Shown: in pieces, positions 1-7,367 of the stretch
How positions within the stretch are numbered: position 1 is the first letter of the stretch
How the letters are laid out: each line of letters opens with the position of its first letter
Assembly: GCF_000468035.1 (NCBI RefSeq)
Contig: NZ_KI260539.1
Location: 208,718-272,717, forward strand
Source: Selenomonas sp. oral taxon 892 str. F0426
GTDB lineage: Bacteria > Bacillota > Negativicutes > Selenomonadales > Selenomonadaceae
DNA length: 64,000 nucleotides
Direction: 5' to 3'
The notes under the pieces: model-generated
Databases searched by the model: none
Told to the model about the DNA's origin: nothing
The model's input: the letters and a program-made list of their open reading frames with translations, nothing else
Position numbers and translations under genes: made by a program

Positions 1-1
1 C

Positions 2-1612
2 TATGCCATTGTCGAAGCGGTGGCAAAGATCGTCGCCTCTGGCGGTGATGCGAGGAAGGTACGGCTGACGCTGCAGGAGTATTTCGAGCGCCTTGGCACC
101 GACCCAAAGAAATGGGGCAAACCCTTCGCGGCACTCCTCGGTGCACTCTATGCACAGCATGAGATGGGGATTCCGGCCATCGGCGGCAAGGACTCTATGT
201 CGGGGACATTTGAGAATCTGAATGTACCGCCGACACTCGTTGCGTTTGCTGTATCAACGGTTCGGTCAGATGATGTCATCTCGCCTGAGTTCAAATATCC
301 GAACAACAAGGTTATCATGGTTCCCGTGCCGCACGATGCACAGGATCTCCCTGTCTTTGCACGTCTGAATACGAACTTTGAGAAGATCCACCACCTGATC
401 GTGGAGAAGAAGGCGTTCTCTGCAATGAGTGTTGGACGCGGCGGTATTGCAGCGGCCATCTCAAAGATGTGCCTCGGCAACAATCTTGGCTTTAAGTTTA
501 CCACATTCATTCCGCAGGACGAGCTCTTTAAACCGCTCTACGGAACCATACTGCTCGAGGTCTCTTCTTCGTTTGATCTGGCGGCCAATCTCGCCGGAAC
601 GGGAGCGGTTGAGATTGGAAAGACGCGCGATGTGCCGAGCATTATCACGGATTTGGATACCATTGTTCTCGCTGATGTCAAAGAGGCATATACAGAGCCG
701 CTCGAGAAGATCTTCCCGACCACGGTGCCGCAGACTGTGCGGCAGATTGACCGCCCAACCTACGCCCCGTATCATCAGGGGAAATTCGCCGGGAGCTCTG
801 TGCGGATTGCCAAGCCACGCGTCTGTATCCCCGTATTTCCAGGGACGAACTGCGAGTATGACTCTGCACGTGCATGGGAACGCGTAGGAGCGATTCCCTC
901 GATCCATGTTGTACGGAATCTAACACCAAAGGCGGTCGAAGAAACGGTGGAGGAGCTGGCAGCCACACTCCGGCAGTCACAGATCCTCATGCTGCCGGGC
1001 GGTTTCAGCGGCGGCGATGAGCCGGACGGTACAGGCAAATTCATCGCAGCGATGTTCCGTGCGCCGGCACTTGCCGAGGCAGTGCAGCGACTCCTGCGCG
1101 ATCAGGACGGCCTCATCCTCGGTATCTGCAATGGCTTCCAAGCGCTTCTGAAACTCGGTCTGCTGCCGTACGGCAAGATCACCGAACTGGATGAGAATAC
1201 ACCGACGCTTACCTACAACAACATCGGGCGCCACATCTCTCAGACCGTGCGTGTGCGCGTGGCGTCGAATCTCTCGCCGTGGCTTATGGGCGTGAGCGTT
1301 GGAGACACGCACACGATCGCTGTCTCGCACGGCGAGGGGCGTTTTTACGCCGATGCAAAGACCGTTGCAAATCTCCGTATCCGCGGACAGATTGCAACGC
1401 AGTATGTCAATGAGAAGGGAGAGCCTACGCTTGACCAGCCGTATAATCCGAACGGCTCCGTGAATGCCATCGAGGGCATCACGAGTCCCGACGGGCGCAT
1501 CTATGGGCGCATGGCGCACGCAGAGCGCATCGGTGAAAATATCTGCAAGAACGTACCGGGGGATATGAATCAGATGATCTTTGAATCCGGTGTGTCCTAC
1601 TTTATCCGATAA
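2..1612 (+). CDS. purL: Phosphoribosylformylglycinamidine synthase, C-terminal part (truncated by window start)
   Basis: This is the 3' end of a single-chain FGAM synthase, which converts FGAR, glutamine and ATP to FGAM in purine synthesis. The frame is open from base 2, so the true start lies outside the window. The visible part holds the last synthetase section (GGKDSMSG near the start) followed by a fused class-I glutaminase domain. That domain shows FPGTNCEYD, LPGGFSGGDE, the nucleophile motif GICNGFQ and the His/Glu motif SHGEGRF. A fused glutaminase with these motifs fits the clade-II PurL of Clostridia and Streptococci rather than separate PurL and PurQ. A strong hairpin terminator follows the stop codon. 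Confidence 0.96.
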   Translation, partial: YAIVEAVAKIVASGGDARKVRLTLQEYFERLGTDPKKWGKPFAALLGALYAQHEMGIPAIGGKDSMSGTFENLNVPPTLVAFAVSTVRSDDVISPEFKYPNNKVIMVPVPHDAQDLPVFARLNTNFEKIHHLIVEKKAFSAMSVGRGGIAAAISKMCLGNNLGFKFTTFIPQDELFKPLYGTILLEVSSSFDLAANLAGTGAVEIGKTRDVPSIITDLDTIVLADVKEAYTEPLEKIFPTTVPQTVRQIDRPTYAPYHQGKFAGSSVRIAKPRVCIPVFPGTNCEYDSARAWERVGAIPSIHVVRNLTPKAVEETVEELAATLRQSQILMLPGGFSGGDEPDGTGKFIAAMFRAPALAEAVQRLLRDQDGLILGICNGFQALLKLGLLPYGKITELDENTPTLTYNNIGRHISQTVRVRVASNLSPWLMGVSVGDTHTIAVSHGEGRFYADAKTVANLRIRGQIATQYVNEKGEPTLDQPYNPNGSVNAIEGITSPDGRIYGRMAHAERIGENICKNVPGDMNQMIFESGVSYFIR

Positions 1613-1626
1613 TAGAGGAAAAACGA

Positions 1627-1670
1627 AAGCTGCTGTACGAACGATTTTGTTTCGTACAGCAGCTTTTTTT
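1627..1670. terminator. Bidirectional rho-independent terminator
   Basis: A perfect 15-bp stem (1627-1641 with 1651-1665) and a 9-nt loop are followed by a T run on the plus strand. It lies between the convergent ends of purL and the metal permease gene, so it can serve both. Confidence 0.92.
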
Positions 1671-2769
1671 AGATGTAATATCTCCTGCAGAGCGCCGTAT
1701 ACGCCGCCGCGCCAGCGTCTGTCAGCAGATAGTAGCTGCCGTCCTGCCGCAGGAGATGACGCTCCATCAGCTCGCGGCTCACGCGCCGCACCTTGGACTC
1801 GTCCCATTTCAAATGGTCGCCGATCTCGTCCCTGTGGTTTTCGGCGCTTTGAGTGTGTTCCGCAGTATGTCTGCCGATGTGGAGGAGGAAGAGGTCGCGC
1901 TGCATCTGACGTATGCTTTGACAGCGGCGGATGTAAGATGTGATCGCGCCCTTCGGACTTATCAGGAGGGCGAGTATGTAGACAAGCATATTTATGACAG
2001 CGCACAGCCCCGCGATCGAGGCGTTCATATGTACGGCAAGTGTATAGCCGATGACTGAGTTCAGAAAGCTGATGAGGAGCGCGAGAAGGAGGGTATGCGA
2101 CAGATGCTTTGTGAAGAGGAGCGCCGACGCACCGGGAGCGATAAAGAAGGAGATGACGAGAATTGCACCGACCGCGTCGAATGCTGCGACCGTGGTCAAT
2201 GAGGTGAGTGACATAAAGGCATAGAAGAGGATGCTTGTCGGCACGCCGATGAGCCGTGCATACTCGCCGTCAAAGGTAGAGACCTTGAGGTCCTTGTAGA
2301 ATATGGTGATAAATGCAGCGATGACCGCGATCAGACTGCCCATCTTGAGCGCGGCGGCGGCAATCTCCACACCGCCGATCTCCACCGTGTTCAGTCCCGC
2401 ATAGATGACCTCACCCATGAGTACCATATCGGTATCCAGGTGCGCGTTGCCTGCGTATTTGCTGATGAGAATGACGGCGAGTGCAAAGAGGAGAGGGAAG
2501 ATGACGCCGATGGCATCATCGTATTTGACGAGACTCGTCTTGCCGAGCAGTTCGACAAGCGAGACGGTAATGACGCCCATCAGCGCCGCGCCAAAGAGCA
2601 GCCACGGGGAGCCGAGATCATGCGTGAGAAAGAAGGCAAGCACGATGCCGAGCAGAACAGTGTGACTGATCGCGTCCGCCATCATCGAGAGGCGGCGCAG
2701 GATGAGAAAGACACCGAGCGGCGCACATGCTGCTGCCGTCAGGAGGAGTACGAGGAGTGCGTCATCCAT
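1669..2769 (-). CDS. Metal ABC transporter permease (ABC-3 family) with C-terminal winged-helix-like domain
   Basis: This is an inner-membrane permease subunit of a Mn/Zn/Fe-type ABC importer. Residues 1 to about 275 form the hydrophobic ABC-3 fold, including the typical YDDAIGVIFP and DAVGAILVISFF stretches. About 80 soluble residues follow, with a helix-turn-helix-like pattern (DHLKWDESKVRRVSRELME, then YLLTDAGAAAY). A similar cytoplasmic extension exists in Bacillus-type MntC permeases. The ATG start overlaps the end of the upstream permease gene by 8 nt, showing a translationally coupled operon (binding protein, ATPase, permease, permease). The metal cannot be fixed from sequence; Mn is favoured because of the binding protein. 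A regulatory role for the tail is only an inference. Confidence 0.9.
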   Translation of the reverse strand: MDDALLVLLLTAAACAPLGVFLILRRLSMMADAISHTVLLGIVLAFFLTHDLGSPWLLFGAALMGVITVSLVELLGKTSLVKYDDAIGVIFPLLFALAVILISKYAGNAHLDTDMVLMGEVIYAGLNTVEIGGVEIAAAALKMGSLIAVIAAFITIFYKDLKVSTFDGEYARLIGVPTSILFYAFMSLTSLTTVAAFDAVGAILVISFFIAPGASALLFTKHLSHTLLLALLISFLNSVIGYTLAVHMNASIAGLCAVINMLVYILALLISPKGAITSYIRRCQSIRQMQRDLFLLHIGRHTAEHTQSAENHRDEIGDHLKWDESKVRRVSRELMERHLLRQDGSYYLLTDAGAAAYTALCRRYYI

Positions 2770-3637
2770 TGATCTTCCTCCGTTTCAACACTCTGCCGAG
2801 AATCCCCTTTGTCCCGAATAGAATCGAGAAAAAGGCGATCAGCGAGGCGACGAGAATGATGGAGGGACCCGTGGACATGCCCTGCTCAAGTGTGCTGATG
2901 TATGTTCCGACGAGTGCGGAGACGGCACCGATCAGGCTGCTCAGGAAGAGTACGCGGGAAAGCCTGTTTGACCACTGGCTTGCCGCGACGCAGGGAATGA
3001 TAAGAAATGAACTGATCAGGATTGCGCCTACCGCTTTTATCCCGATGCCGATGACGGCAATTGTCATGACGAGCAGCAGGATGTTCAGCAAGCGGCAGGG
3101 CAGTCCGACGACTTCTGCGTACTCCGCATCAAAGACGAAGAGCTTCAGCTCCTTGTAAAAGAGCAGGAGCAGGATGAGTACAACAGCGGAGACAATGCAG
3201 ATGAGCTGTACGTCTGCCTCAAGCATGTATGCCGCCTGTCCGAAGATGTACGTTCCAAGTCCCGCCTGTGATGCACCCGCATAGTCGGGATTGCCCTGAA
3301 TAAAGCTCTTGAGCGTCATGCCGAGACCGAAAAAGCCCGAGAGAAAGATGGCGAGATTTGCGTCGAGTCCGAGGCGTTTGTCCCTGTGTGCGAGCTGGAT
3401 GAGTGCATAGCTTGCCGCGCCCGCAGCAACTGCGCCCAGGAGAAGGACGACAGGACTGCGCGTTGCAAACACCATGTAGGCAAGTACAATGCCGGGGAAG
3501 GTCGAGTGCCCGATCGCGTCGCCGATGAGGCTCTGTCCCTTGTAGACGCTGAATGCACCCACGGGAGCAGCGGCAACGGCGAGGATGACGCTGCCGAGCG
3601 CGACAATCTGGAAGGTGTAGTTCGTCAGAATATCCAT
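2762..3637 (-). CDS. Metal ABC transporter permease (ABC-3 family)
   Basis: This is the second membrane subunit of the Mn/Zn-type importer, of ordinary length (about 291 aa). It shows the family pattern: an N-terminal hydrophobic segment, SLIGDAIGHSTFPGIVLAY, and KAVGAILISSFLIIP near the C-terminus. I chose the ATG at 3637 because a GGGAG Shine-Dalgarno lies 8 nt upstream. A GTG at 3646 overlapping the ATPase stop codon is possible. Having two ABC-3 permeases suggests a heterodimeric channel, as in Treponema TroCD or Bacillus MntCD. Confidence 0.92.
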   Translation of the reverse strand: MDILTNYTFQIVALGSVILAVAAAPVGAFSVYKGQSLIGDAIGHSTFPGIVLAYMVFATRSPVVLLLGAVAAGAASYALIQLAHRDKRLGLDANLAIFLSGFFGLGMTLKSFIQGNPDYAGASQAGLGTYIFGQAAYMLEADVQLICIVSAVVLILLLLFYKELKLFVFDAEYAEVVGLPCRLLNILLLVMTIAVIGIGIKAVGAILISSFLIIPCVAASQWSNRLSRVLFLSSLIGAVSALVGTYISTLEQGMSTGPSIILVASLIAFFSILFGTKGILGRVLKRRKING

Positions 3638-3642
3638 CGTAC

Positions 3643-4362
3643 TCACTCCCTCACGCGGTAGGCGAGCGCAAGTGCCGCCTCCTTGTCCAGGTTTGTGAGA
3701 TAGTCCGATGCCTTGACCGTGCGGTTCAGCACGACGAGATAGTCGAAGTAGGCATCGAGGGTGCTGAGATCGTGGTGGACGGCGATGACCGTGCGCTTTT
3801 CCCGCTGCAAATCCATGAACTTATCCATGATGATGTGCTCCGTCGTCTCATCGACGCCCGCAAGTGGCTCGTCCATGATGTAGAGCTGTGCGTCCTGCGC
3901 GAGTGCGCGTGCAATAAAGACACGCTGTTTCTGCCCGCCGGACAGCTCCGAGATCTGACGATCTGCGAAATCCGCCATCTTCATCTTTTCGAGCGCGTCC
4001 ATCGCAAGTAAGCGATCTTCCTTGCCGGGGCGGCGCACGAGTCCGAGATGGGCATAGCGTCCCATGAGTACGACATCAAAGACTGTCGTCGGGAAGTCCC
4101 AGTGGACGGTGCCGCGCTGCGGCACGTAGGCAATTTCTTTGTGGACGGCAGAGAGAGGCTTCTCCCAGAGGCGTACTTCACCTGAGACGGGCTTTAGGAG
4201 ACCGAGAATTCCTTTGAGGAGGGTGGATTTGCCCGCGCCGTTCGGACCTACGATTGCGCAGCGCACGCATTCCGGAACATCGAGGTCGATGTCCCAGAGC
4301 ACGGGCGTCTCACGGTATGCCATTGTGAGGTCTTCGACGTGTATGACGCTGTTTTGTTGCAT
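3643..4362 (-). CDS. Metal ABC transporter ATP-binding protein
   Basis: This is the ATPase subunit of the Mn/Zn-type importer. Walker A is GPNGAGKST, the signature is LSGGQ and Walker B is LYIMDEP, followed by the H-loop in IAVHHDLST. The length of 239 aa is normal. The ATG is preceded by AGGTGA at good spacing. The gene is followed almost directly by the two permease genes. The 135-bp gap separating it from the binding-protein gene holds a copy of a palindromic repeat (4424-4481) that could reduce read-through. Confidence 0.95.
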   Translation of the reverse strand: MQQNSVIHVEDLTMAYRETPVLWDIDLDVPECVRCAIVGPNGAGKSTLLKGILGLLKPVSGEVRLWEKPLSAVHKEIAYVPQRGTVHWDFPTTVFDVVLMGRYAHLGLVRRPGKEDRLLAMDALEKMKMADFADRQISELSGGQKQRVFIARALAQDAQLYIMDEPLAGVDETTEHIIMDKFMDLQREKRTVIAVHHDLSTLDAYFDYLVVLNRTVKASDYLTNLDKEAALALAYRVRE

Positions 4363-4423
4363 TGAGTATCACCTCGCTCATAGTATTATCTTCCCTTATG
4401 TAAATGTTGCTGCTGATCGTTCA

Positions 4424-4481
4424 AAGCGCCCCTTTCGGCTCGCTGCGCTCGCCACTTCCCCCGTTTCGACGGGGGAAGCTT
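4424..4481 (+). repeat. GC-rich palindromic dispersed repeat, copy 1
   Basis: This 58-bp element runs from AAGCGCCCC to GGGGGAAGCTT and contains the hairpin CTTCCCCCG...CGGGGGAAG. An inverted, diverged copy lies at 5547-5604, so the two flank the binding-protein gene. On the minus strand it falls between the binding-protein and ATPase genes and has no T run. It may therefore act as an attenuator or mRNA-stabilising hairpin rather than a full terminator. Confidence 0.8.
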
Positions 4482-4497
4482 TTCACCTAAGGCGAGC

Positions 4498-5445
4498 CTA
4501 CTTCAAATGCGAAACAATTAGATCGACATTGCTGCGGTACATCGTAATGTAGGTATCGCCCTTCTGTCCCTCGGGTGCGAGCGAGTCGGAGAAGAGTTCA
4601 TTGCCCTCGCCGCCGACGATCTCCACATCGAAGCCCTTCGTCTTGCAGACCTCCTGCAGCTTCTTCATGCGCTCGGGATTCGTCGTACTCTCGGCAAAGA
4701 CGGCCTTAACCTTATGATCGACAATGTAATTCGCCGTCTTTTCGATGTCCGCATTTGCAACCTCAGAGTCCGTGCTGACACCCTGCGGTGCGATGACGTT
4801 TACGTGGTAGCGATGGGAGAAGTAATTGAATGCGTCATGTGGAGTGACGAGATTGCGCTGTCCCTCCGGGATCTGTGCAATCTTTTCTGTGATTTCCTTA
4901 TCGAGTGCATCGAGGTCAGCAAGATATTTTTTCAGATTCTCCTGAATTTCCTTCTCATGCGTGGGGAGCAGCTTGATGAGCTGCTCTGCTGCCTCCTCTG
5001 TCGCCTGCTTGTAGAGTGCGACATCAAACCAGAAATGCGGGTCGACGATCTTCTGGCCGTCCTCCTCCATGTAGTTGATGTTCGCGTCTGCAAAATTCTT
5101 TGTGACGGCAGCGCCCTTCTTTTCGAGCACTTCTGCCATCTTGCCCTCGAAGTGCAGGCCGTGGTAGAGGAGGAGGTCGGCCTTCTTGATCTTTTCAAGG
5201 TCAGCGGGCTGCGCGACGTAGAGATGCGGATCCTCACCTGCGGGGATGATGAGCTCGATGTTCACGTAGTCGCCCGCAAGCTGCTTTGTCATATCCTGCA
5301 GGAACGAAGTTGTGACCGTGACCGTTTTCTTTGCGTCGGCTGCCTTATCACTGCTTCCGCCGCCTCCGCAGCCGACAGCAACCAGCGCCGTCAGAGCGAG
5401 TGCGAGGGTGAGCAGAAGTTTGAAATAATTTTTTTTGATGTTCAT
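4498..5445 (-). CDS. Metal-binding lipoprotein of ABC importer (TroA/PsaA/ZnuA family, cluster A-1)
   Basis: This solute-binding lipoprotein delivers Mn or Zn to the permeases encoded downstream. A lysine-rich start and a hydrophobic stretch end in a lipobox (VAVGC, Cys26 counted from the ATG). Likely metal ligands are the His residues in DPHLY and DPHFWFD, an acidic residue in AESTTNPE, and Asp in LFSDSLAP. The LFSDSLAP...GDTYITMYRSN ending resembles PsaA/MntA/TroA more than zinc-specific ZnuA, and there is no His-rich loop, so Mn is favoured. The ATG at 5445 is preferred over GTG 5454 because the AAAGGA site is too close to the GTG. A Fur-like operator and a promoter lie upstream. Confidence 0.92.
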   Translation of the reverse strand: MNIKKNYFKLLLTLALALTALVAVGCGGGGSSDKAADAKKTVTVTTSFLQDMTKQLAGDYVNIELIIPAGEDPHLYVAQPADLEKIKKADLLLYHGLHFEGKMAEVLEKKGAAVTKNFADANINYMEEDGQKIVDPHFWFDVALYKQATEEAAEQLIKLLPTHEKEIQENLKKYLADLDALDKEITEKIAQIPEGQRNLVTPHDAFNYFSHRYHVNVIAPQGVSTDSEVANADIEKTANYIVDHKVKAVFAESTTNPERMKKLQEVCKTKGFDVEIVGGEGNELFSDSLAPEGQKGDTYITMYRSNVDLIVSHLK

Positions 5446-5473
5446 TGGAGACACCGTCCTTTCATTTGTATTG

Positions 5474-5502
5474 AGAATAACACAAAAAATTAATCTTGTA
5501 AA
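5474..5502 (-). promoter_or_regulatory. Promoter of the metal importer operon
   Basis: On the minus strand the -35 box is TTTACA (5502-5497) and the -10 box is TATTCT (5479-5474), with 17 nt between. It sits just downstream of the 7-1-7 palindrome and upstream of the binding-protein start. Confidence 0.6.
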
Positions 5503-5517
5503 TGAGAAAATTTCTCA
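5503..5517. promoter_or_regulatory. Fur-family-like 7-1-7 operator
   Basis: TGAGAAAATTTCTCA is a perfect 7-1-7 inverted repeat abutting the -35 box of the metal importer promoter. The architecture matches the Fur/PerR/Zur family (consensus form TGATAATNATTATCA). Which metalloregulator binds cannot be told from the sequence, and no regulator gene lies nearby. Confidence 0.6.
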
Positions 5518-5546
5518 ATAGTGAATTTTTTTGGGGAGGAAAGAAA

Positions 5547-5604
5547 AAGCCTCCCCCGTTCGATACGGGGGAGGGGGACCGCGCAAGCGGTGGAAGGGGC
5601 GCTT
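5547..5604 (-). repeat. GC-rich palindromic dispersed repeat, copy 2 (also the nadE terminator)
   Basis: This is the inverted partner of the repeat at 4424-4481. Read on the minus strand it starts AGCGCCCC, has a small CCGC..GCGG palindrome, and ends in the hairpin CCTCCCCCG...CGGGGGAGG followed by CTTTTTCTTT. In this orientation it lies just after the nadE stop codon and has all the parts of an intrinsic terminator. Confidence 0.8.
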
Positions 5605-5607
5605 GTT

Positions 5608-7272
5608 TCAGTTCCCGAGCAGTTTTGCCTTCAGTGCGCGATAACGAATTGTCTCATACGCACCGATCTGAGACTCGGGATGGTCGCTGCCGTATGCGCA
5701 CCCGCTGACGGACAGCAGCGGCGGCGACTGGATGCGCTTGGCGACGGCCATACCCGTATAGAGCCTCCACCAGCGCTCAAGGTCGGAGATAAAATCTGCC
5801 GCTGTGGAGAAATATTCTGCGACAAGGCCTTTCTCACAACCAATGTACTCCTCGAGGATGCCGTCCGCATAATGTGCGAGGATGTCCTCGGGGATGCAAT
5901 TCTCTTCGGTAAAGGCGCGGAAGAGGTAGTCGTGATACGGGTAACGAATGGGGTCTCCCTTGCCCTCGTCGACGTTCTGTGCATCGGAGAGTTCTGCGCT
6001 CGGTACGATGTCGATGATTCCTTGGGGGATGACTTCGCGTCCGTAGACGGTATCATTCAGATAGCGTGCGAGATCGTAGATCTGATACTTCCAGAGGTCG
6101 GCGAGCGCGGAGAGGAAGCCCGCCTGATCACCGTAGAGGGTCGCGTAACCGACGGTGGACTCCGCCTTGTTTGCGTTGCAGGTAAAGCCTGCGCCCCATG
6201 CGGCGGCAACGGCGGAAAGGATGCGTGCGCTGCGGTCGCGCGCCTGTATATTCTCGCGCACAAAGGAGGAAATCGTGAGGTGCTCGCCCTCCGCCGCACA
6301 TTTCCCCATGATGGGAACAGTCGTGAGCTGATCGACCGTGTGCGTAACACTCTCCTCAATTGGTACGATCATGTGTCGGCAGCCGAGGTTTTCGGCAAGC
6401 CGCGCCGCAAGCCCCTTTGTCGTTGCGGAGTTGAAGCGGCTCGGCATATTGACGAGCAGGACATTCTCTGCGCCGATTGCGTCCACGTAGACGGCGGCGG
6501 CGACGGCGGAGTCGATGCCGCCCGATATGCCGATGACGACGCGCTCCATGCGGATGCGTGCAAGGAACTTCTGCACGGTGTAACGGATCATGCGGTGGAT
6601 GGGAGCGATGGGAGGCTCTGCAGGGGACGATCCGGCAGAGGGAAGCGCGTCCGTGTTGACGATGGTCACACCCTCTGTATAGGCAGCGGACATAAGGACG
6701 CGTTCACCGTTTGCACTGAATACCTGTGCCCTGCCGGGGAATGCGTAGACGGTCTTGCCCTTGTCCTGCAGTCCAAGTGTATTGATATAGCAGATCGCCT
6801 TGCTTTTTTCGTGTGCCGTCTCGCCAAGGGCGGATGCGCCGAAACAGATGGGGAAGGGACTCGCATCTGCGGCGAGGATGATGTTCTCGCCGGGCAGTTC
6901 ATAGAGCAGCGGAGCAAAGTGATTTCCCGTGCCGTGCAACGGCGTGCGCACGACCTCCGTGAGTACACCGTCCCGTGCTTTGACAAGTGTGCGGCAAACA
7001 CCGGTACAGCTGTCCGCCTGTGCAGCACTGCCAAAGACCACGGTGATGCCCTCTGCGGCAGCGGCAATCTCCTCGGAATAGTCCGCGAGGTCGCGCAGGA
7101 ATGCGGACTGCTTCCATACACCGCCGAGAAAGAGCCCCGAGAGACTAAGCGCGGGGAAGAGGGCAAGCTCTGCGCCTGCCGCCTTTGCCTCTGCAATCTT
7201 CGCGCGTATCGCTGCTGCATTGAGGTCGGGGCGTCCGGGAATGACCTCCATTGAAATCAGTGCAATTTTCAT
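5608..7272 (-). CDS. nadE: NAD+ synthetase with a degenerate N-terminal amidase domain
   Basis: This enzyme adenylates and amidates nicotinic acid adenine dinucleotide to NAD+. Residues 240-554 hold a full synthetase domain: the PP-loop SGGIDS (250-255), the NANKAES motif and TLYGDQAG. Residues 1-205 have the shape of the nitrilase-like glutaminase of long NadE proteins, but the catalytic parts are missing. The usual FPE motif reads FPA (Ala41), the block carrying the lysine is absent, and the ICED segment with the nucleophilic Cys seems deleted just before ASPF (137-140). Glutamine hydrolysis therefore looks lost, and free ammonia use is the likely alternative. AAGGAG precedes the ATG, and the gene diverges from thrC. 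Confidence 0.9.
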   Translation of the reverse strand: MKIALISMEVIPGRPDLNAAAIRAKIAEAKAAGAELALFPALSLSGLFLGGVWKQSAFLRDLADYSEEIAAAAEGITVVFGSAAQADSCTGVCRTLVKARDGVLTEVVRTPLHGTGNHFAPLLYELPGENIILAADASPFPICFGASALGETAHEKSKAICYINTLGLQDKGKTVYAFPGRAQVFSANGERVLMSAAYTEGVTIVNTDALPSAGSSPAEPPIAPIHRMIRYTVQKFLARIRMERVVIGISGGIDSAVAAAVYVDAIGAENVLLVNMPSRFNSATTKGLAARLAENLGCRHMIVPIEESVTHTVDQLTTVPIMGKCAAEGEHLTISSFVRENIQARDRSARILSAVAAAWGAGFTCNANKAESTVGYATLYGDQAGFLSALADLWKYQIYDLARYLNDTVYGREVIPQGIIDIVPSAELSDAQNVDEGKGDPIRYPYHDYLFRAFTEENCIPEDILAHYADGILEEYIGCEKGLVAEYFSTAADFISDLERWWRLYTGMAVAKRIQSPPLLSVSGCAYGSDHPESQIGAYETIRYRALKAKLLGN

Positions 7273-7290
7273 AGGGAATGCTCCTTAGGT

Positions 7291-7320
7291 TTGATTTTTA
7301 TTCCATAGAAATGGTATAAT
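7291..7320 (+). promoter_or_regulatory. Promoter of thrC
   Basis: TTGATT (7291-7296), an 18-nt spacer and TATAAT (7315-7320) lie 48 bp before the thrC start. Confidence 0.65.
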
Positions 7321-7367
7321 TCAGTGATATAAGTATAGCACACATCATTCGCGAAAGGATGTATACA

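Noticed and set aside
5521-7254. A 577-codon plus-strand frame over nadE
   Set aside because: nadE on the minus strand has clear synthetase motifs; the opposite frame is Cys/Arg-rich and featureless.
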